Of a stretch of 64,000 bases of DNA, positions 10,156 through 22,387 are shown in pieces. The notes under the pieces were generated by a model, which was not told the origin of the DNA, did not search any database, and worked only from the letters and a program-made list of their open reading frames with translations. The position numbers were made by a program, and so were the translations under genes. Origin of the DNA: Wenzhouxiangella sp. XN24 (GTDB lineage: Bacteria > Pseudomonadota > Gammaproteobacteria > Steroidobacterales > XN24); the NCBI RefSeq assembly GCF_011064545.1, contig NZ_JAAMFG010000017.1, positions 124,001 through 188,000 of the forward strand, in the 5' to 3' direction. Numbering within the stretch: position 1 is the stretch's first letter; each line of letters begins with the position of its first letter.

Positions 10156-11308
10156 GGCGCGGATCCAGGCCCATCGAGCGGGCGATGATTTCCTTCATGA
10201 TCTCGCTGCTGCCCGCGTAGATGCGGGATACGCGTGCGTTCGCATACAGCCGGGAGATGGCGTACTCGTCCATGTAACCGGCGCCGCCATGCAGCTGCAG
10301 GCACTCGTCGGTGACCCAGCCCTCGACCTCGCTGGCGAACAGCTTCGCCTCGGCCGCGACGTCCGCCGAGAGCTTGCCCTCGTTGTGATCCATGACGCAG
10401 CGATCGACGAAAGTCTGCGCGACGTCGATCCGGGTGCGCATCTCGGCCAGCTTGAACCGCGTGTTCTGGAACGCCGCGATCGCGTGGCCGAAGGCATGCC
10501 GTTCCTGCACGTACTCGAGCGTGAGCCGCAGGGCCGCCTCGGCCGCGGCCACGCAACCGCAGGCCACGATCAGGCGCTCCTCGGCGAGGAACTGCATCAG
10601 GTAATAGAAGCCCTTGCGCGGATCGCCGAGGACGTTCGCCTTGGGTACCTTCACGTTGTCGAAAAACAGCTCCGCCGTGTCCTGCGCCTTGAGGCCGAGC
10701 TTCTTCAGGTTGCGCCCGCGGCTGAAGCCCTCCATGCCACGCTCGACGAGGAACAGGCCGATCCCGTGCGGGTGCTCGGGCACGGTGCGCGCCGCGACGA
10801 TGAACACGTCGCCGTTGATGCCGTTGGAAATGTAGATCTTGGAGCCGTTCAGCACCCAGTGGTCATCGTGCTCCTCCGCGCGGCTGCGGATCCCTGCCAC
10901 GTCGCTGCCCGCCGACGGTTCGGTCATGGCGATGCCGAGAATCGTCTCGCCGCTGACACAGCCGGGCAGGAAACGCGCCTTCTGCTCGTCGTTGCCGAGC
11001 TGGCCGATATACGGGCCGCACAGCCGATTGTGCAGCGTGAGACCGAATCCGGCGTCGCCGTGGAAAGCGTTCTCCTCGATGAGGATCTGCTCGAAACGGA
11101 AATCCTCCACGCCCATGCCGCCGTAGTCCTCGCCGGCCCACATCAGGCAATAGCCCTGCTCGCCGGCTTTTTTGAACAACTCGCGATCGACGATCCCCGC
11201 CGCCAGCCAGTCGTCGAGATGCGGCGCGGCCTCGGCCTGGAGAAAGCGGGCGACGGAGTCGCGAAAGATCTCGTGCTCTTCCTCGAAGATGTTTCTTTGC
11301 ATGCTCAT
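10142..11308 (-). CDS. Acyl-CoA dehydrogenase
   Basis: 388 residues from ATG 11308, overlapping the stop of the upstream crotonase (ATGA). FAD-dependent dehydrogenase with the expected three parts: an N-terminal helical domain (HEIFRDSVARFLQAE), the middle signature AMTEPSAGSDVAGIRS, and the C-terminal QLHGGAGYMDEYAISRLYANARVSRIYAGSSEIMKEIIAR. In this signature the catalytic Glu position of short/medium-chain types falls within AGSSEIMK. It introduces the alpha-beta double bond in acyl-CoA. The chain-length specificity is not readable. Confidence 0.93.
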   Translation of the reverse strand: MSMQRNIFEEEHEIFRDSVARFLQAEAAPHLDDWLAAGIVDRELFKKAGEQGYCLMWAGEDYGGMGVEDFRFEQILIEENAFHGDAGFGLTLHNRLCGPYIGQLGNDEQKARFLPGCVSGETILGIAMTEPSAGSDVAGIRSRAEEHDDHWVLNGSKIYISNGINGDVFIVAARTVPEHPHGIGLFLVERGMEGFSRGRNLKKLGLKAQDTAELFFDNVKVPKANVLGDPRKGFYYLMQFLAEERLIVACGCVAAAEAALRLTLEYVQERHAFGHAIAAFQNTRFKLAEMRTRIDVAQTFVDRCVMDHNEGKLSADVAAEAKLFASEVEGWVTDECLQLHGGAGYMDEYAISRLYANARVSRIYAGSSEIMKEIIARSMGLDPRRGTA

Positions 11309-12081
11309 CGTCCCTTGAACTGGGCCTTGCGCTTGGCGACGAACGCGCCGATCCCTTCCTTCGCGTCCTCGCTCTCGAGGCAGGCCGTCTGCAGGTGCGC
11401 CTCGTAGGCGATCGCCTGCGTGAGGCTCAGGTCCATGGCGGCGCGCATCGCCAGCTTCGTGCGCGCCAGCGCCAGCGGTGCCCGTTCCGCAAGCTCGGCG
11501 GCCCAGGCCATGCTGTCCTCGTCCAGCCGCGCCGCCGGCACCACGCGATTCGCCAGCCCCAGCTCGAGGCAGCGCTGCGCCGGGATGCGTTCCGACTCGA
11601 TGCACAGCTGGTAGGCGCGGTGGTAACCGAGCTGGCGCGCCAGCAGCCAGGTGGCCCCACCGTCGGGAATCAGGCCGATGGCCGCAAAGGGCGAGAGCAG
11701 GTAGGCATCGTCGGCCATCACGACCAGGTCGCACACCAGGGCGAAGGACAGGCCGATCCCCGCAGCCGGCCCGGCGACCGAGGCGATCACCGGCTTCTCC
11801 ATGCCCGCGATCATGTCGAGCGTGGGCCGGAAGTCGGTGTTGATCACGTCCTCGACGCGCCGGTCCTTCGGGAAACCCTGCTTGAGATCCGCGCCGGCGC
11901 TGAACTTGCCTTCGGCGCCGCGCAGGATCACCGCCCGGATCTCGCGGTCGCCGGCCGCGCGTATCATGGCCTCGCGCAAGTCATCGGCCAGTTCCCGGTT
12001 GAAGGCGTTCAGCACGCCCGGACGATTCAGTGTCACCACCGCGACGGGGCCGTGGCGTTCGTAAAGGACGGTATCGGTCAT
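11305..12081 (-). CDS. Enoyl-CoA hydratase/isomerase
   Basis: 258 residues from ATG 12081, preceded by AGGAGAG. Crotonase features: VVTLNRPGVLNAFNREL, the oxyanion loop KFSAGADLKQGF and the second loop VAGPAAGIGLSFALVCDLVVMADDAYLLSPFAAIGLIPDGGATWLL. The PDGGAT segment is like that of PaaG/PaaF-type hydratase-isomerases. The C-terminus AKEGIGAFVAKRKAQFKGR is typical. It sits between the FadJ-like fusion and the acyl-CoA dehydrogenase in the operon. Confidence 0.9.
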   Translation of the reverse strand: MTDTVLYERHGPVAVVTLNRPGVLNAFNRELADDLREAMIRAAGDREIRAVILRGAEGKFSAGADLKQGFPKDRRVEDVINTDFRPTLDMIAGMEKPVIASVAGPAAGIGLSFALVCDLVVMADDAYLLSPFAAIGLIPDGGATWLLARQLGYHRAYQLCIESERIPAQRCLELGLANRVVPAARLDEDSMAWAAELAERAPLALARTKLAMRAAMDLSLTQAIAYEAHLQTACLESEDAKEGIGAFVAKRKAQFKGR

Positions 12082-12136
12082 CGATCTCTCCTGGGGCGAA
12101 AGCTGCGTCGCCCGGGGCGCATCGGTTACGTTCGAC

Positions 12137-14278
<2,142 letters not shown>

Positions 14279-14284
14279 CCCTTC

Positions 14285-15493
14285 TTATTGACGCTCGAGG
14301 ATGGTCGCGGTGCCCATGCCGGCCCCCACGCACAAGTTGACCAGGCCGGTGGCCAGGTCGCGGCGCTCCATCTCGTCGAGCAGCGTGCCGAGCACCATCG
14401 CGCCCGTGGCCCCGAGCGGGTGCCCCATCGCGATCGCCCCGCCGTTGACGTTGATCTGGTCGCTCGGCACATCCAGCTGCTGCATGTAGCGCAGCACGAC
14501 AGAAGCGAAGGCCTCGTTGAGCTCGAACAGGTCGATGTCGCCGCGCTTCATCTTCGCTTTTTCCAGGGCGCGTTCCGCCGAGGGTGCGGGCCCCGTGAGC
14601 ATGATGGTGGGCTCGCTGCCCACCGAGGCGAAGGCGCGAATCCGCGCGCGGGTCGCAAGCCCGAGATGTTCGGCCATCTGCTTGCTGGCCACGAGTACCG
14701 CGGCGGCGCCATCGACGATGCCGCTGGAATTGCCGCCGGTGTGCACATGGTGGATCGACTCCACATCGGGGTAACGCTGGATCGCCACCGAGTCGAAGCC
14801 CGCCTGCTGGCCGGGAATCTCGAAGGCGGCGCGCAAGCCGGCAAGGTCCTCGGCCGTGGTGCCCGGCCGCATGTGCTCGTCGCGGTCCAGCACGACGCGC
14901 CCCAGCCGGTCGCGCACCGGGAGGATCGAGCCCGCGAAACGACCCGCCTGCCAGGCCTCGGCGGCGCGGCGCTGGCTTTCCGCCGCGTAACGATCGCAGT
15001 CCTCGCGGCTGATGCCGTAGCGCGTCGCGATGAGATCGGCGCTGATGCCCTGGGGCACGAAGTAGGTGTTCCAGGCGACCTGCGGGTCCGTCGCCATGGC
15101 GCCGCCGTCCGAGCCCATGGGGACGCGTGACATGGACTCGACCCCGCCGGCGATCACCAGGTCGGCCTGGCCGGCCATCACCAGCGCCGCGGCGGTGTTG
15201 ACGGCCTCGAGGCCGGAGGCGCAGAAGCGGTTCAACTGCTTGCCGGGCACCGACTGCGCGTAGCCCGCATTGAGCGCGGCGACCCGTGCGACGTTGGCGC
15301 CCTGCTCGCCGACGGGGGCCACGCAGCCCATGATGACGTCCTCCACCAGCGCCGTGTCGAGTTCGTTGCGGTCGCGAATGGCCTCCAGCACCTGGGTCAG
15401 CAACTGGATGGGCGTAATGCCGTGGAGGGCGCCGTCGGGCTTGCCGCGGCCGCGCGGGGTGCGCACGTGATCGAGAATATAAGCGTCTGTCAT
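14285..15493 (-). CDS. Acetyl-CoA acyltransferase (thiolase)
   Basis: 402 residues. Thiolase signatures: the acylated Cys in [39 protein letters not shown] with the catalytic His, and the second Cys in [14 protein letters not shown]. It cleaves 3-ketoacyl-CoA with CoA in the cytosol. It is the first gene of an eight-gene minus-strand operon running to the patatin gene at 6346, with gaps or overlaps from minus 14 to about 55 bp. A TATAAT box and an imperfect dyad lie upstream. Confidence 0.93.
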   Translation of the reverse strand: MTDAYILDHVRTPRGRGKPDGALHGITPIQLLTQVLEAIRDRNELDTALVEDVIMGCVAPVGEQGANVARVAALNAGYAQSVPGKQLNRFCASGLEAVNTAAALVMAGQADLVIAGGVESMSRVPMGSDGGAMATDPQVAWNTYFVPQGISADLIATRYGISREDCDRYAAESQRRAAEAWQAGRFAGSILPVRDRLGRVVLDRDEHMRPGTTAEDLAGLRAAFEIPGQQAGFDSVAIQRYPDVESIHHVHTGGNSSGIVDGAAAVLVASKQMAEHLGLATRARIRAFASVGSEPTIMLTGPAPSAERALEKAKMKRGDIDLFELNEAFASVVLRYMQQLDVPSDQINVNGGAIAMGHPLGATGAMVLGTLLDEMERRDLATGLVNLCVGAGMGTATILERQ

Positions 15494-15583
15494 GACTCGC
15501 TGTCCCGTAGGTGGTGGGCGTCCGGCTTCAGCGGCACAAGGCCGCCGGGCTGACGACTGGGGGCAATGGACGAGGCCGCGGAC

Positions 15584-15618
15584 CCGAAGTCATACGACCG
15601 TTTGACTCGGCCATTATA
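15584..15618 (-). promoter_or_regulatory. Putative promoter -10 and operator dyad for the acyl-CoA operon
   Basis: Reading the minus strand, TATAAT lies at 15618-15613 about 120 bp upstream of the thiolase start. No good -35 was found. Just downstream, CCGAAGTCA (15584-15592) and TGACTCGG (15603-15610) form an imperfect inverted repeat with an 11-bp centre. That is a position suited to a repressor such as a TetR-type fatty-acid regulator. The regulator is not in this window. Confidence 0.4.
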
Positions 15619-15720
15619 GCCGCGCAATTCTGACTACAGCATGTCGAAGAGAACTTCCTTGCTATGTTGCAGTGCATCCACGGGAGGGGTAGCGTTAACC
15701 CTTTAGGCGGAGCGATCGAT

Positions 15721-16515
15721 TTGCGCATCGGGGTGTTCGATTCGGGTCTCGGCGGGCTCTCCGTGCTCCGGGAGATCCGCCGTCGCATACCTGCGGCGAA
15801 TCTCACCTATCTCGCGGACTCGGCCTGGGTGCCATACGGCGCGCGCAGCGAGGACGTGATCCGGGTCCGCTCACTCGCGCTGTCGCGCTACCTGGTCTAC
15901 CACGGTCACGACATGATCGTCGTGGCGTGCAATACCGCCACTGCCGCCGCCGTGCCCCTGCTCCGGGAAACATTCCGCATCCCGATCGTGGGCATGGAGC
16001 CGGCGGTCAAGCCCGCCACCGCGGCGACCCGCAGCGGCGTGGTCGGCGTGCTCGCCACGGTGGGGACTCTGCAGAGTGCGCGCTTCGCCGCCCTGCTCGA
16101 CCAGTTCGGCGGCGACATCCAGGTGCTGACCCGGGCGTGTCCGGGTCTCGTCGAACAGGTCGAAGCGGGCGAACTCGACAGCGAGCTGACACGCGCACTC
16201 GTCACGCAGTTCGTCGCTCCGCTGGTCAGGGCGGGGGCCGATACGCTGGTGCTCGGCTGCACGCATTTCCCGTTCCTGCGGCCGCTCATCGAGACGACCG
16301 CGGGTCCGGACGTCCGGGTCATCGACACCGGCGAGGCCGTGGCCCGCCGGGTGCGCGAAGTGGCGCAGGCCGCGGGCCTGCAGGCCGGGGAACGCGGTGC
16401 GACGAATTTCTTCACCAGCGGGGATGCAGGCGCCTCGCTGGGGGCTTTACGGCGGCTTTGGGACGACGCGGCGACGCTCACGGAACTGCCGGCCGAATAC
16501 GCGGGCCGCAGCTAG
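15721..16515 (+). CDS. murI: Glutamate racemase
   Basis: 264 residues from TTG 15721, chosen because AGGCGGAG lies about nine bases upstream and the protein then begins LRIGVFDSGLGGLSVLREI. The alternative ATG at 15664 adds 19 unconserved residues and has no ribosome site. The two catalytic Cys are in VVACNTATAAA and LVLGCTHFPFLRPL. It supplies D-glutamate for peptidoglycan in the cytosol. Its stop overlaps the convergent HerA-like gene by four bases. Confidence 0.92.
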   Translation: MRIGVFDSGLGGLSVLREIRRRIPAANLTYLADSAWVPYGARSEDVIRVRSLALSRYLVYHGHDMIVVACNTATAAAVPLLRETFRIPIVGMEPAVKPATAATRSGVVGVLATVGTLQSARFAALLDQFGGDIQVLTRACPGLVEQVEAGELDSELTRALVTQFVAPLVRAGADTLVLGCTHFPFLRPLIETTAGPDVRVIDTGEAVARRVREVAQAAGLQAGERGATNFFTSGDAGASLGALRRLWDDAATLTELPAEYAGRS

Positions 16516-18020
16516 CGGGACTTGGACAGGGAACCGAGAATGCCCCGCAGCAGCGAGCGGCCCAGGCTGCGGCCCAGCTGGCTGCTCATGCTGCGCACCG
16601 CACTCTTGGTCGCCGCCTCGACATAGCCCTGGCGATTGCTGGCCCGGGGACGCCTGGATGCCGTGGCGCGCGCGGCTGCTTCGCGCTCGGCCGCTTCGCG
16701 TTGCGCCGCCTGTTCGGCGGCCGAAGCGGCAGCGGCCTGCTCGGCGCGTATCGCCAGGATCTCGTAGGCCGATTCACGGTTCACGAGCTGCTCATAGCGC
16801 CCGCCCACTGGACTGCGGCCGCGCACCACGCTGCGCTCCGCGTCGCTGATCGGACCGATGCGCGTGGCAGGCGGCGACATCAGGCAGCGTTGCACGATGC
16901 CGGGAATTCCCTTGGCCTGCAGAGTCGATACCAGCGCCTCGCCGACACCCAGCTCGGTGATCACGGTCTCGGTGTCCAGCGCGGGGTTCTGGCGGAAGGT
17001 CGTCGCCGCCGCGCGCACCGCTTTCTGGTCGCGGGGCGTGAAGGCGCGCAGCGCATGCTGGATGCGATTGCCCAGCTGGCCGAGCACCGGATCCGGCAGG
17101 TCCAGCGGGCTCTGCGTCACGAACCACACCCCGACACCCTTCGAACGCACCAGGCGCACGACCTGCTCGACCTTGGAGACCAGCGCCGGCGGCGCGTTGT
17201 CGAACAAGAGGTGCGCCTCGTCGAAGAAAAACACCAGCTTCGGCAGCGGTGCATCGCCCACCTCGGGCAGTTGCTCGAAGAGTTCCGCGAGCAGCCACAG
17301 CAGCGTGGTGGCGTACACCCGCGGCGAGTGAAACAACTCGCGGGCGTCCAGCACGTTGATGATGCCGCGGCCCGACAGGTCGGTGCGCATCAGGTCGACG
17401 AGCTCCAGCGCAGGCTCGCCGAAAAAGTTGTTGCCGCCCTGCGATTCCAGCGCGAGCAGGCGGCGCTGGATGGCGCCGATCGAAGCGCTCGTGATGCGCC
17501 CGTAACGTGTCGAGATCTCCTTGTGGTTCTCCGCGGCGTGGGCAAGCAGCGCGCGCAGATCCGGCATGTCGAGGAGCAAAAGCCCCTCTTCGTCCGCGTA
17601 GTGGAACACGACATGCAGCACGCCTTCCTGCGTCTCGTTCAGCTCGAGCAGTCGCGCGAGAAGCATCGGGCCCATCTCGGAAATCGTCGTGCGCAAAGGA
17701 TGCCCGCCCTTGCCGAACACGTCCCAGAACACCACCGGGGCAGGGGCGAATACCGGGGCCGGCATGCCGATGGTCGCCACGCGCTCGTCGATGCGCGGGT
17801 GCGGCGCGCCGGGCTGCGACAGGCCGGCGAGGTCGCCTTTCACATCGGCGAGGAATACCGGCACGCCGCGTGCCGAAAACGCCTCCGCCAGCACCTGCAG
17901 CGACACCGTCTTGCCGGTACCGGTCGCGCCTGCAATGAGGCCATGGCGATTCGCATAGCGTGGATCCAGCAACACGTGCCCGGCATCGCTGCCACCGAGT
18001 AGAACATGATTTTCCTGCAT
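16512..18020 (-). CDS. HerA-like ATPase (DUF853, YjgR type)
   Basis: 502 residues. Walker A is GATGTGKTVSLQVLAEAF near residue 30, and Walker B is KLVFFFDEAHLLFDNAP. WFVTQSPLDLPDPVLGQLGNRIQHALRAFTPRDQKAVRAA is the C-terminal helicase-like core typical of the YjgR/DUF853 family. The last 90 residues are Ala/Glu/Arg-rich and low-complexity (coiled-coil-like, AAAASAAEQAAQREAAEREAA in part). The biological role of this family is not settled. DNA translocation is inferred from the HerA/FtsK fold. Confidence 0.85.
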   Translation of the reverse strand: MQENHVLLGGSDAGHVLLDPRYANRHGLIAGATGTGKTVSLQVLAEAFSARGVPVFLADVKGDLAGLSQPGAPHPRIDERVATIGMPAPVFAPAPVVFWDVFGKGGHPLRTTISEMGPMLLARLLELNETQEGVLHVVFHYADEEGLLLLDMPDLRALLAHAAENHKEISTRYGRITSASIGAIQRRLLALESQGGNNFFGEPALELVDLMRTDLSGRGIINVLDARELFHSPRVYATTLLWLLAELFEQLPEVGDAPLPKLVFFFDEAHLLFDNAPPALVSKVEQVVRLVRSKGVGVWFVTQSPLDLPDPVLGQLGNRIQHALRAFTPRDQKAVRAAATTFRQNPALDTETVITELGVGEALVSTLQAKGIPGIVQRCLMSPPATRIGPISDAERSVVRGRSPVGGRYEQLVNRESAYEILAIRAEQAAAASAAEQAAQREAAEREAAARATASRRPRASNRQGYVEAATKSAVRSMSSQLGRSLGRSLLRGILGSLSKSR

Positions 18021-18032
18021 CAGAGTCCCCCG

Positions 18033-19346
18033 TTATCGCGTCACTTCTTCCAGTCGTTGCGCGCCCATCGACCCGGCCAGGCAGAACAACCCCAGTATCC
18101 CGATGGTCTCGGCGGTGCCGATCCATCCGGCCACCGCACCGAAAACCCCGCCCATGAGCAGCACGATCCCGATCACCGTGTTGCTCACGGCAACGTAGGT
18201 GGCGCGCGTCTCGGCCGTCGCCATGTCCACGAGATAAGTCTTCCGGCCGATACGAATCCCGGCATGGGCGATGCCCATGACGAAAAACGCCGCCAGGATC
18301 ACCACGCCGTCGGGCAATCCCGGCGAGCCCGCCATCTGCCAGCCGGCGATGCCGAGGCTCAGCAGGCCGGCAACGCCCGAGGCTGTGCGCAACACGTTCC
18401 GGCTGGAGCGATCAGCCATGCGCCCCCAGAAGCCGGCACTGACCGTCGCGGCGATACCGGCCGCGACCAGCAGCGCACCGAGTCCGCCGAGCCCGGCCTC
18501 GGTCTGCTCGCGCGCCAGCACAGCGTAAAAAGGCACCAGCAAAGCCGTCGAGACCAGCAGCGCGCGGGTGATGACGAAGCGCCGGAACAACCGGTCCGTA
18601 ACCAGTACGGACAGGCTCGCCAGGGCATCCCGACCGGCATTGCCCCCGCCCGCGGTCGCCCCGGGCGTCTCGCGAATGCCGGCGAACAAGGCGGCCGCAA
18701 ACAACCACAGGCCGGCGGCGATCAACAGCAACACGACGATGCCGCCGACATCGGCGGGCGTTCCACCGCCGAATTGCAGCCAGGCGCCGAGGAGTACGGT
18801 GACCACTCCCGCCATCGCCGTGGCGTAACCCGTGAGGGTGCCGCGGCGGGTCTTGGAGACTGTCTTGCCCATGACGTCCTTGTTCGCCACCGATGCGACC
18901 CCGCGCGCGATCGCGAACACGGTCAGCAGCCCGACGACGGCCCAGCCCGCCGCCGCGCCCTCGAGGGTCAGAGCCACGCCGGCGAACGCCGCGACACAAA
19001 GCCCTTGTACGATGCTGCCCCCGACCCAGAGCCATTTCCTGATCGGACGCGCGCGGATCGCTGCGGCCACGAACAACTGCGGCATGAGAGACAGGGACTC
19101 CCGGATCGGCACGAGCAGGCCGATGAAAAACGCGGGTGCGCCGGCCGCGGACAACAACCAGGGCAGCACCAGCTTCGCGCTGGCGATTTCGTCGCCGATC
19201 TTCGTACAGACGAGGGACGCGAGTTGCAGGAAGAAGTTTCCCGGCTGCTCCCGGCATGCGGCGTCGGGAATGTCCTTGCACACGCGTGCGTCCTCGTCGC
19301 CCGTGACAAGGTCGTAGAACGAACCGACCCAGGCCTGCCGCTTCAA
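18033..19346 (-). CDS. MFS transporter
   Basis: 437 residues with about twelve hydrophobic segments, for example PAFFIGLLVPIRESLSLMPQ and GWAVVGLLTVFAIARGVASV. KDVMGKTVSKTRRGTLTGYA resembles the loop 2-3 region of major-facilitator carriers. The start is TTG 19346, whose bases overlap the TGA of tyrA (TTGA), indicating coupling. A soluble N-terminal extension of about 40 residues with two Cys precedes the first membrane span. The substrate is unknown. Confidence 0.8.
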   Translation of the reverse strand: MKRQAWVGSFYDLVTGDEDARVCKDIPDAACREQPGNFFLQLASLVCTKIGDEIASAKLVLPWLLSAAGAPAFFIGLLVPIRESLSLMPQLFVAAAIRARPIRKWLWVGGSIVQGLCVAAFAGVALTLEGAAAGWAVVGLLTVFAIARGVASVANKDVMGKTVSKTRRGTLTGYATAMAGVVTVLLGAWLQFGGGTPADVGGIVVLLLIAAGLWLFAAALFAGIRETPGATAGGGNAGRDALASLSVLVTDRLFRRFVITRALLVSTALLVPFYAVLAREQTEAGLGGLGALLVAAGIAATVSAGFWGRMADRSSRNVLRTASGVAGLLSLGIAGWQMAGSPGLPDGVVILAAFFVMGIAHAGIRIGRKTYLVDMATAETRATYVAVSNTVIGIVLLMGGVFGAVAGWIGTAETIGILGLFCLAGSMGAQRLEEVTR

Positions 19347-20449
19347 GACTGGGGATTCTCCAGGTACCGTGCGCCGGCGCGCATCAACGCGGTAAAGGCT
19401 TCGACATCGTCCTGCGCGACCGCCTCCTCCACGGCCGCGGCTGCGGCTGCGAGCGCCTCCAGGGGCTCGATCCCGTGGGGGTTGGTGGACTGGATCTCGA
19501 AATAGAGTTCCGGGTTTTCCCGGGCGACCCGCGTGGCGACGCCCAGCTGCGCACCGAAGGTGGTGCTGGCGAATGCGGCCAGTTCGGCGATGTCCCGACC
19601 GCTGGCCGTGAGCGCCGTGAAGAAGGCGATATTCACGGCGTGGGACAGGCCCAGCACCCAGGCCACCAGGCGATCATGCTGCTCGAGGGACATCTCCGCC
19701 AAACCCGCCGAGGTCTGTTCGAACAGTGCGCGCACGGTGGCGAGAGCGGCGGGCGCGCCGATGTCGACGAGGATGACATGGCGTCCGGCGAGGAGGCGGA
19801 CGTCCGGACCGAACATCGGGTGAATCGAAGCGACCGCCACCCCGGCATCGCGCAGGGTGGCGAGTGCGGCGGCCACGGGCGCCTTGATCGAACCGATTTC
19901 CACCACCAGTCCTGCGGGCGAAAGGTCGGCCAGCTCCTCGAGAATCGCTGCGGTCGCGGCCAGCGGCGCCGCGACGATCACGAGTTCCGCATCACGTGCC
20001 GGGCCGCGCCAGTCGGCATGCCACGGCAGGCCTGCCACCGGACCGGCCGGATCGGCAACGCTCACCGCCCATCCCTGGGTGGCGAGGAACTCGGTGAACC
20101 AGCGGCCCATCCGCCCGGCGCCGCCGATCACCAGGGCGCTGCGCCCGGCGCCACCGCCGAACGCTTCCAGCCGATCCCGTTCCTGGCTGGTCAGCGAAGC
20201 CTCGATCATCGCGCCGACGAGGCGCTCGCCGAGCTCCGGGTCGAGCCCGTGGTGCAGGGCCCGCGCTCGCGCCAGTTCGCGCACCTCTCGCTCGCGCGAG
20301 TAATCACGCGTCGGCTGGCGATGACTCCGCTTGAGACGGCCGATCTCGGCGACGATGCGCTGGCGGCGTGCCGCCATGTCCACGAGCTCGCCGTCCAGTG
20401 CGTCGAGTTCCCCCCTGAGCCGGGCCAGTGCCTGCTGCGGATCCGTCAA
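19343..20449 (-). CDS. tyrA: Bifunctional chorismate mutase / prephenate dehydrogenase
   Basis: 368 residues. The N-terminal AroQ-type chorismate mutase (about 1-90) has LDALDGELVDMAARRQRIVAEIGRLKR and the Arg-rich helix. The dehydrogenase domain begins with ALVIGGAGRMGRWFTEFLATQGW and contains EIGSIKAPV and SIHPMFGPDVRLLAGRHVI with the catalytic His region. It converts chorismate to 4-hydroxyphenylpyruvate for tyrosine synthesis. The start is TTG 20449, because no ATG lies near the conserved N-terminus. This fusion is characteristic of gammaproteobacteria. Confidence 0.93.
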   Translation of the reverse strand: MTDPQQALARLRGELDALDGELVDMAARRQRIVAEIGRLKRSHRQPTRDYSREREVRELARARALHHGLDPELGERLVGAMIEASLTSQERDRLEAFGGGAGRSALVIGGAGRMGRWFTEFLATQGWAVSVADPAGPVAGLPWHADWRGPARDAELVIVAAPLAATAAILEELADLSPAGLVVEIGSIKAPVAAALATLRDAGVAVASIHPMFGPDVRLLAGRHVILVDIGAPAALATVRALFEQTSAGLAEMSLEQHDRLVAWVLGLSHAVNIAFFTALTASGRDIAELAAFASTTFGAQLGVATRVARENPELYFEIQSTNPHGIEPLEALAAAAAAVEEAVAQDDVEAFTALMRAGARYLENPQS

Positions 20450-20660
20450 GGCTCGCGCCCTCCATGCCCGAAAAGATCGCCAGCATAGCCCAGCGCATCG
20501 GCCGGGTCAGTCCCGTGTTTCTGCTGCCCGGCATCGACGCACCCGCAAACTCCGTCGCGGAATGGTTCGCCCGTTACGCGCCGGGTGCTGCAGAATGACG
20601 ACCGGTAAGGGAAATTCCCTACGTCGTCCAGCCGGAGTTGCGGCATCATGCTTCGTTGAC

Positions 20661-22376
20661 ATGCAACTGCTCGAGCGCCTTTTACTCGCCACGCGCGTCG
20701 TCCGCTGGCGCCTCACCTGGGCTCGCCGTAATCTCGATTACCGGCCGCCCGGCCGGCTGGACGCGCGCTTCGTGACCGCACGCGAAGCGGCGTCCAGGGT
20801 GCCGGATGGCGCCTGCTGCCTCTCGACCGGCATGGCAGGCAACGCGCGCTGTTCGACGCTGCTCTGGGCGATCCGGGAGCATTTCCAGGCGCACGGCAGA
20901 CCCCGGGGGCTGACGTGGATCGCCGTCGGCGGCCAGGGCGGCCGCGGCCGGGCGCCCGGCACCGTCGAGGAAGTCGGCCTCGACGGCCTGGTGACACGAT
21001 TCATTTCGGGTCATGTCGAGACGACCCGCTCGATGCTGGCGCTCGCCGAAGCAGGGCGACTCGAACTCCACGTCATGCCGCAGGGGGAGATGTGTTTCGC
21101 ACTCGAGGCGCAGGCCGACGGCCACGGCGACAACGTGGTACTGAGCCGCACCGGCGTGGGCACCGTGCTCGATCCCCGCTGCGGTCGCGGCTCCCCCGTC
21201 ACGCCGCAGGCACGCGACAATTTCATCGACTCTGACGGCGAGCAACTGTCGTTCCGCCTGCCGCGGCTGGAGGTGGCTGTCATCGCGGCGCCCTGGGCGG
21301 ATGCCGAAGGCAACATCTATCTGCATGACGCCGCCACCATCACCGAAATCCACGAAGCGGCACGTGCGGCGCGCGCGAATGGCGGCCAGGTCCTGGTGTC
21401 CGTCGCCGACGTGATTCCGGCCGATCCGTCGCGCGTGAGCCTGCCGGCCTCGATGGTGGACGCGATCGTGGTCAACCCTCGCCAGGAACAGAGCATCCTC
21501 GCGCCGCAACGCAAGGCCTGGCGACTGTTCTCGCCGGGCGGCGACGGCGACGATGCCGCGGCCATCGAGAAACTGCGCTACATCAACCGCTTCCTGCGCC
21601 TTACGCCGGTGCGCGGCCCGGTCGAGTGCGCGCTGGCGCGGCTCGGTGCCCACGTGTTCGCGAAAACCGTGCAGGCGCCGGCCTGCGTCAACATCGGCGT
21701 GGGCTACGGCGAAGAGGTCTGCCGGGAGCTCTACCAGAGCGAGCTTCGCCCCGCGCTCACCTTCACCACCGAGACCGGTGTCCTCGGCGGCCTGCCCGCC
21801 CCCGGCATCTACTTCGGTGCGGCCGTGAACCCCGAGCGGATGGAAAGCTCCGCCTGGATGTTCCGGCACTATCTCGAGAACCTGGACGCCACCGTCCTCG
21901 GCTTTCTCGAGGTGGATGCGGCCGGCAACGTCAACGTCTCCAGGCGCGGCCCCCGCCTGTCGAACTACGTCGGTCCCGGCGGCTTGCCGAGCATCACGGC
22001 CAGTGCGCGTACCTGCATCTTCGTCGGCAGCTTCATGCAGGGCGCAAAGTGGCGCGTGGAGCAGGGCCGGATGGTGCTGGAGCAGGCCGGCGAGCCCAAG
22101 CTCGTGGACACCGTGTCGGAAGTGACCTTCAGCGGCAGGCAGGCACTCGCGGATGGCAAGGAGGTCTGGTATGTCACGACGGTCGGCGCCTTTCGCCTGA
22201 CCCGCGGCGGGCTCGTGCTGGAAATGATCATGCCGGGCCTGGACGTCGAACGCGACATCCGGCCGAACTGCGGCGTCCGGTTCGGCCTGCCGCCGGCCGG
22301 CCCGATCGAAGCCCCCTCGTCCGTGCTGACCGGGGTAGACTATGCGCTGACCTGGGGCGTCGGCGCAGGACGCTGA
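20661..22376 (+). CDS. Fused-subunit family I CoA-transferase (YdiF/propionate CoA-transferase-like)
   Basis: 571 residues from ATG 20661. ATG 20595 is an in-frame alternative, and neither has a strong ribosome site. The alpha half has [23 protein letters not shown] and [21 protein letters not shown]. The beta half carries the catalytic Glu segment [24 protein letters not shown]. It would move CoA between carboxylic acids. Compared with the 531-residue YdiF type it has about 40 extra residues. It is followed after 11 bp by a ThDP enzyme, so the two probably act in one pathway. It is divergent from tyrA across about 210 bp that holds no convincing promoter. Confidence 0.8.
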   Translation: MQLLERLLLATRVVRWRLTWARRNLDYRPPGRLDARFVTAREAASRVPDGACCLSTGMAGNARCSTLLWAIREHFQAHGRPRGLTWIAVGGQGGRGRAPGTVEEVGLDGLVTRFISGHVETTRSMLALAEAGRLELHVMPQGEMCFALEAQADGHGDNVVLSRTGVGTVLDPRCGRGSPVTPQARDNFIDSDGEQLSFRLPRLEVAVIAAPWADAEGNIYLHDAATITEIHEAARAARANGGQVLVSVADVIPADPSRVSLPASMVDAIVVNPRQEQSILAPQRKAWRLFSPGGDGDDAAAIEKLRYINRFLRLTPVRGPVECALARLGAHVFAKTVQAPACVNIGVGYGEEVCRELYQSELRPALTFTTETGVLGGLPAPGIYFGAAVNPERMESSAWMFRHYLENLDATVLGFLEVDAAGNVNVSRRGPRLSNYVGPGGLPSITASARTCIFVGSFMQGAKWRVEQGRMVLEQAGEPKLVDTVSEVTFSGRQALADGKEVWYVTTVGAFRLTRGGLVLEMIMPGLDVERDIRPNCGVRFGLPPAGPIEAPSSVLTGVDYALTWGVGAGR

Positions 22377-22387
22377 AGGGGGAACAT

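Noticed and set aside
20464-20598. 44-codon ORF (MPEKIASIAQRIG...) whose TGA overlaps an in-frame ATG of the CoA-transferase
   Set aside because: No ribosome site, no recognised family, and short enough to occur by chance in this GC-rich sequence. Kept only as a weak possibility.
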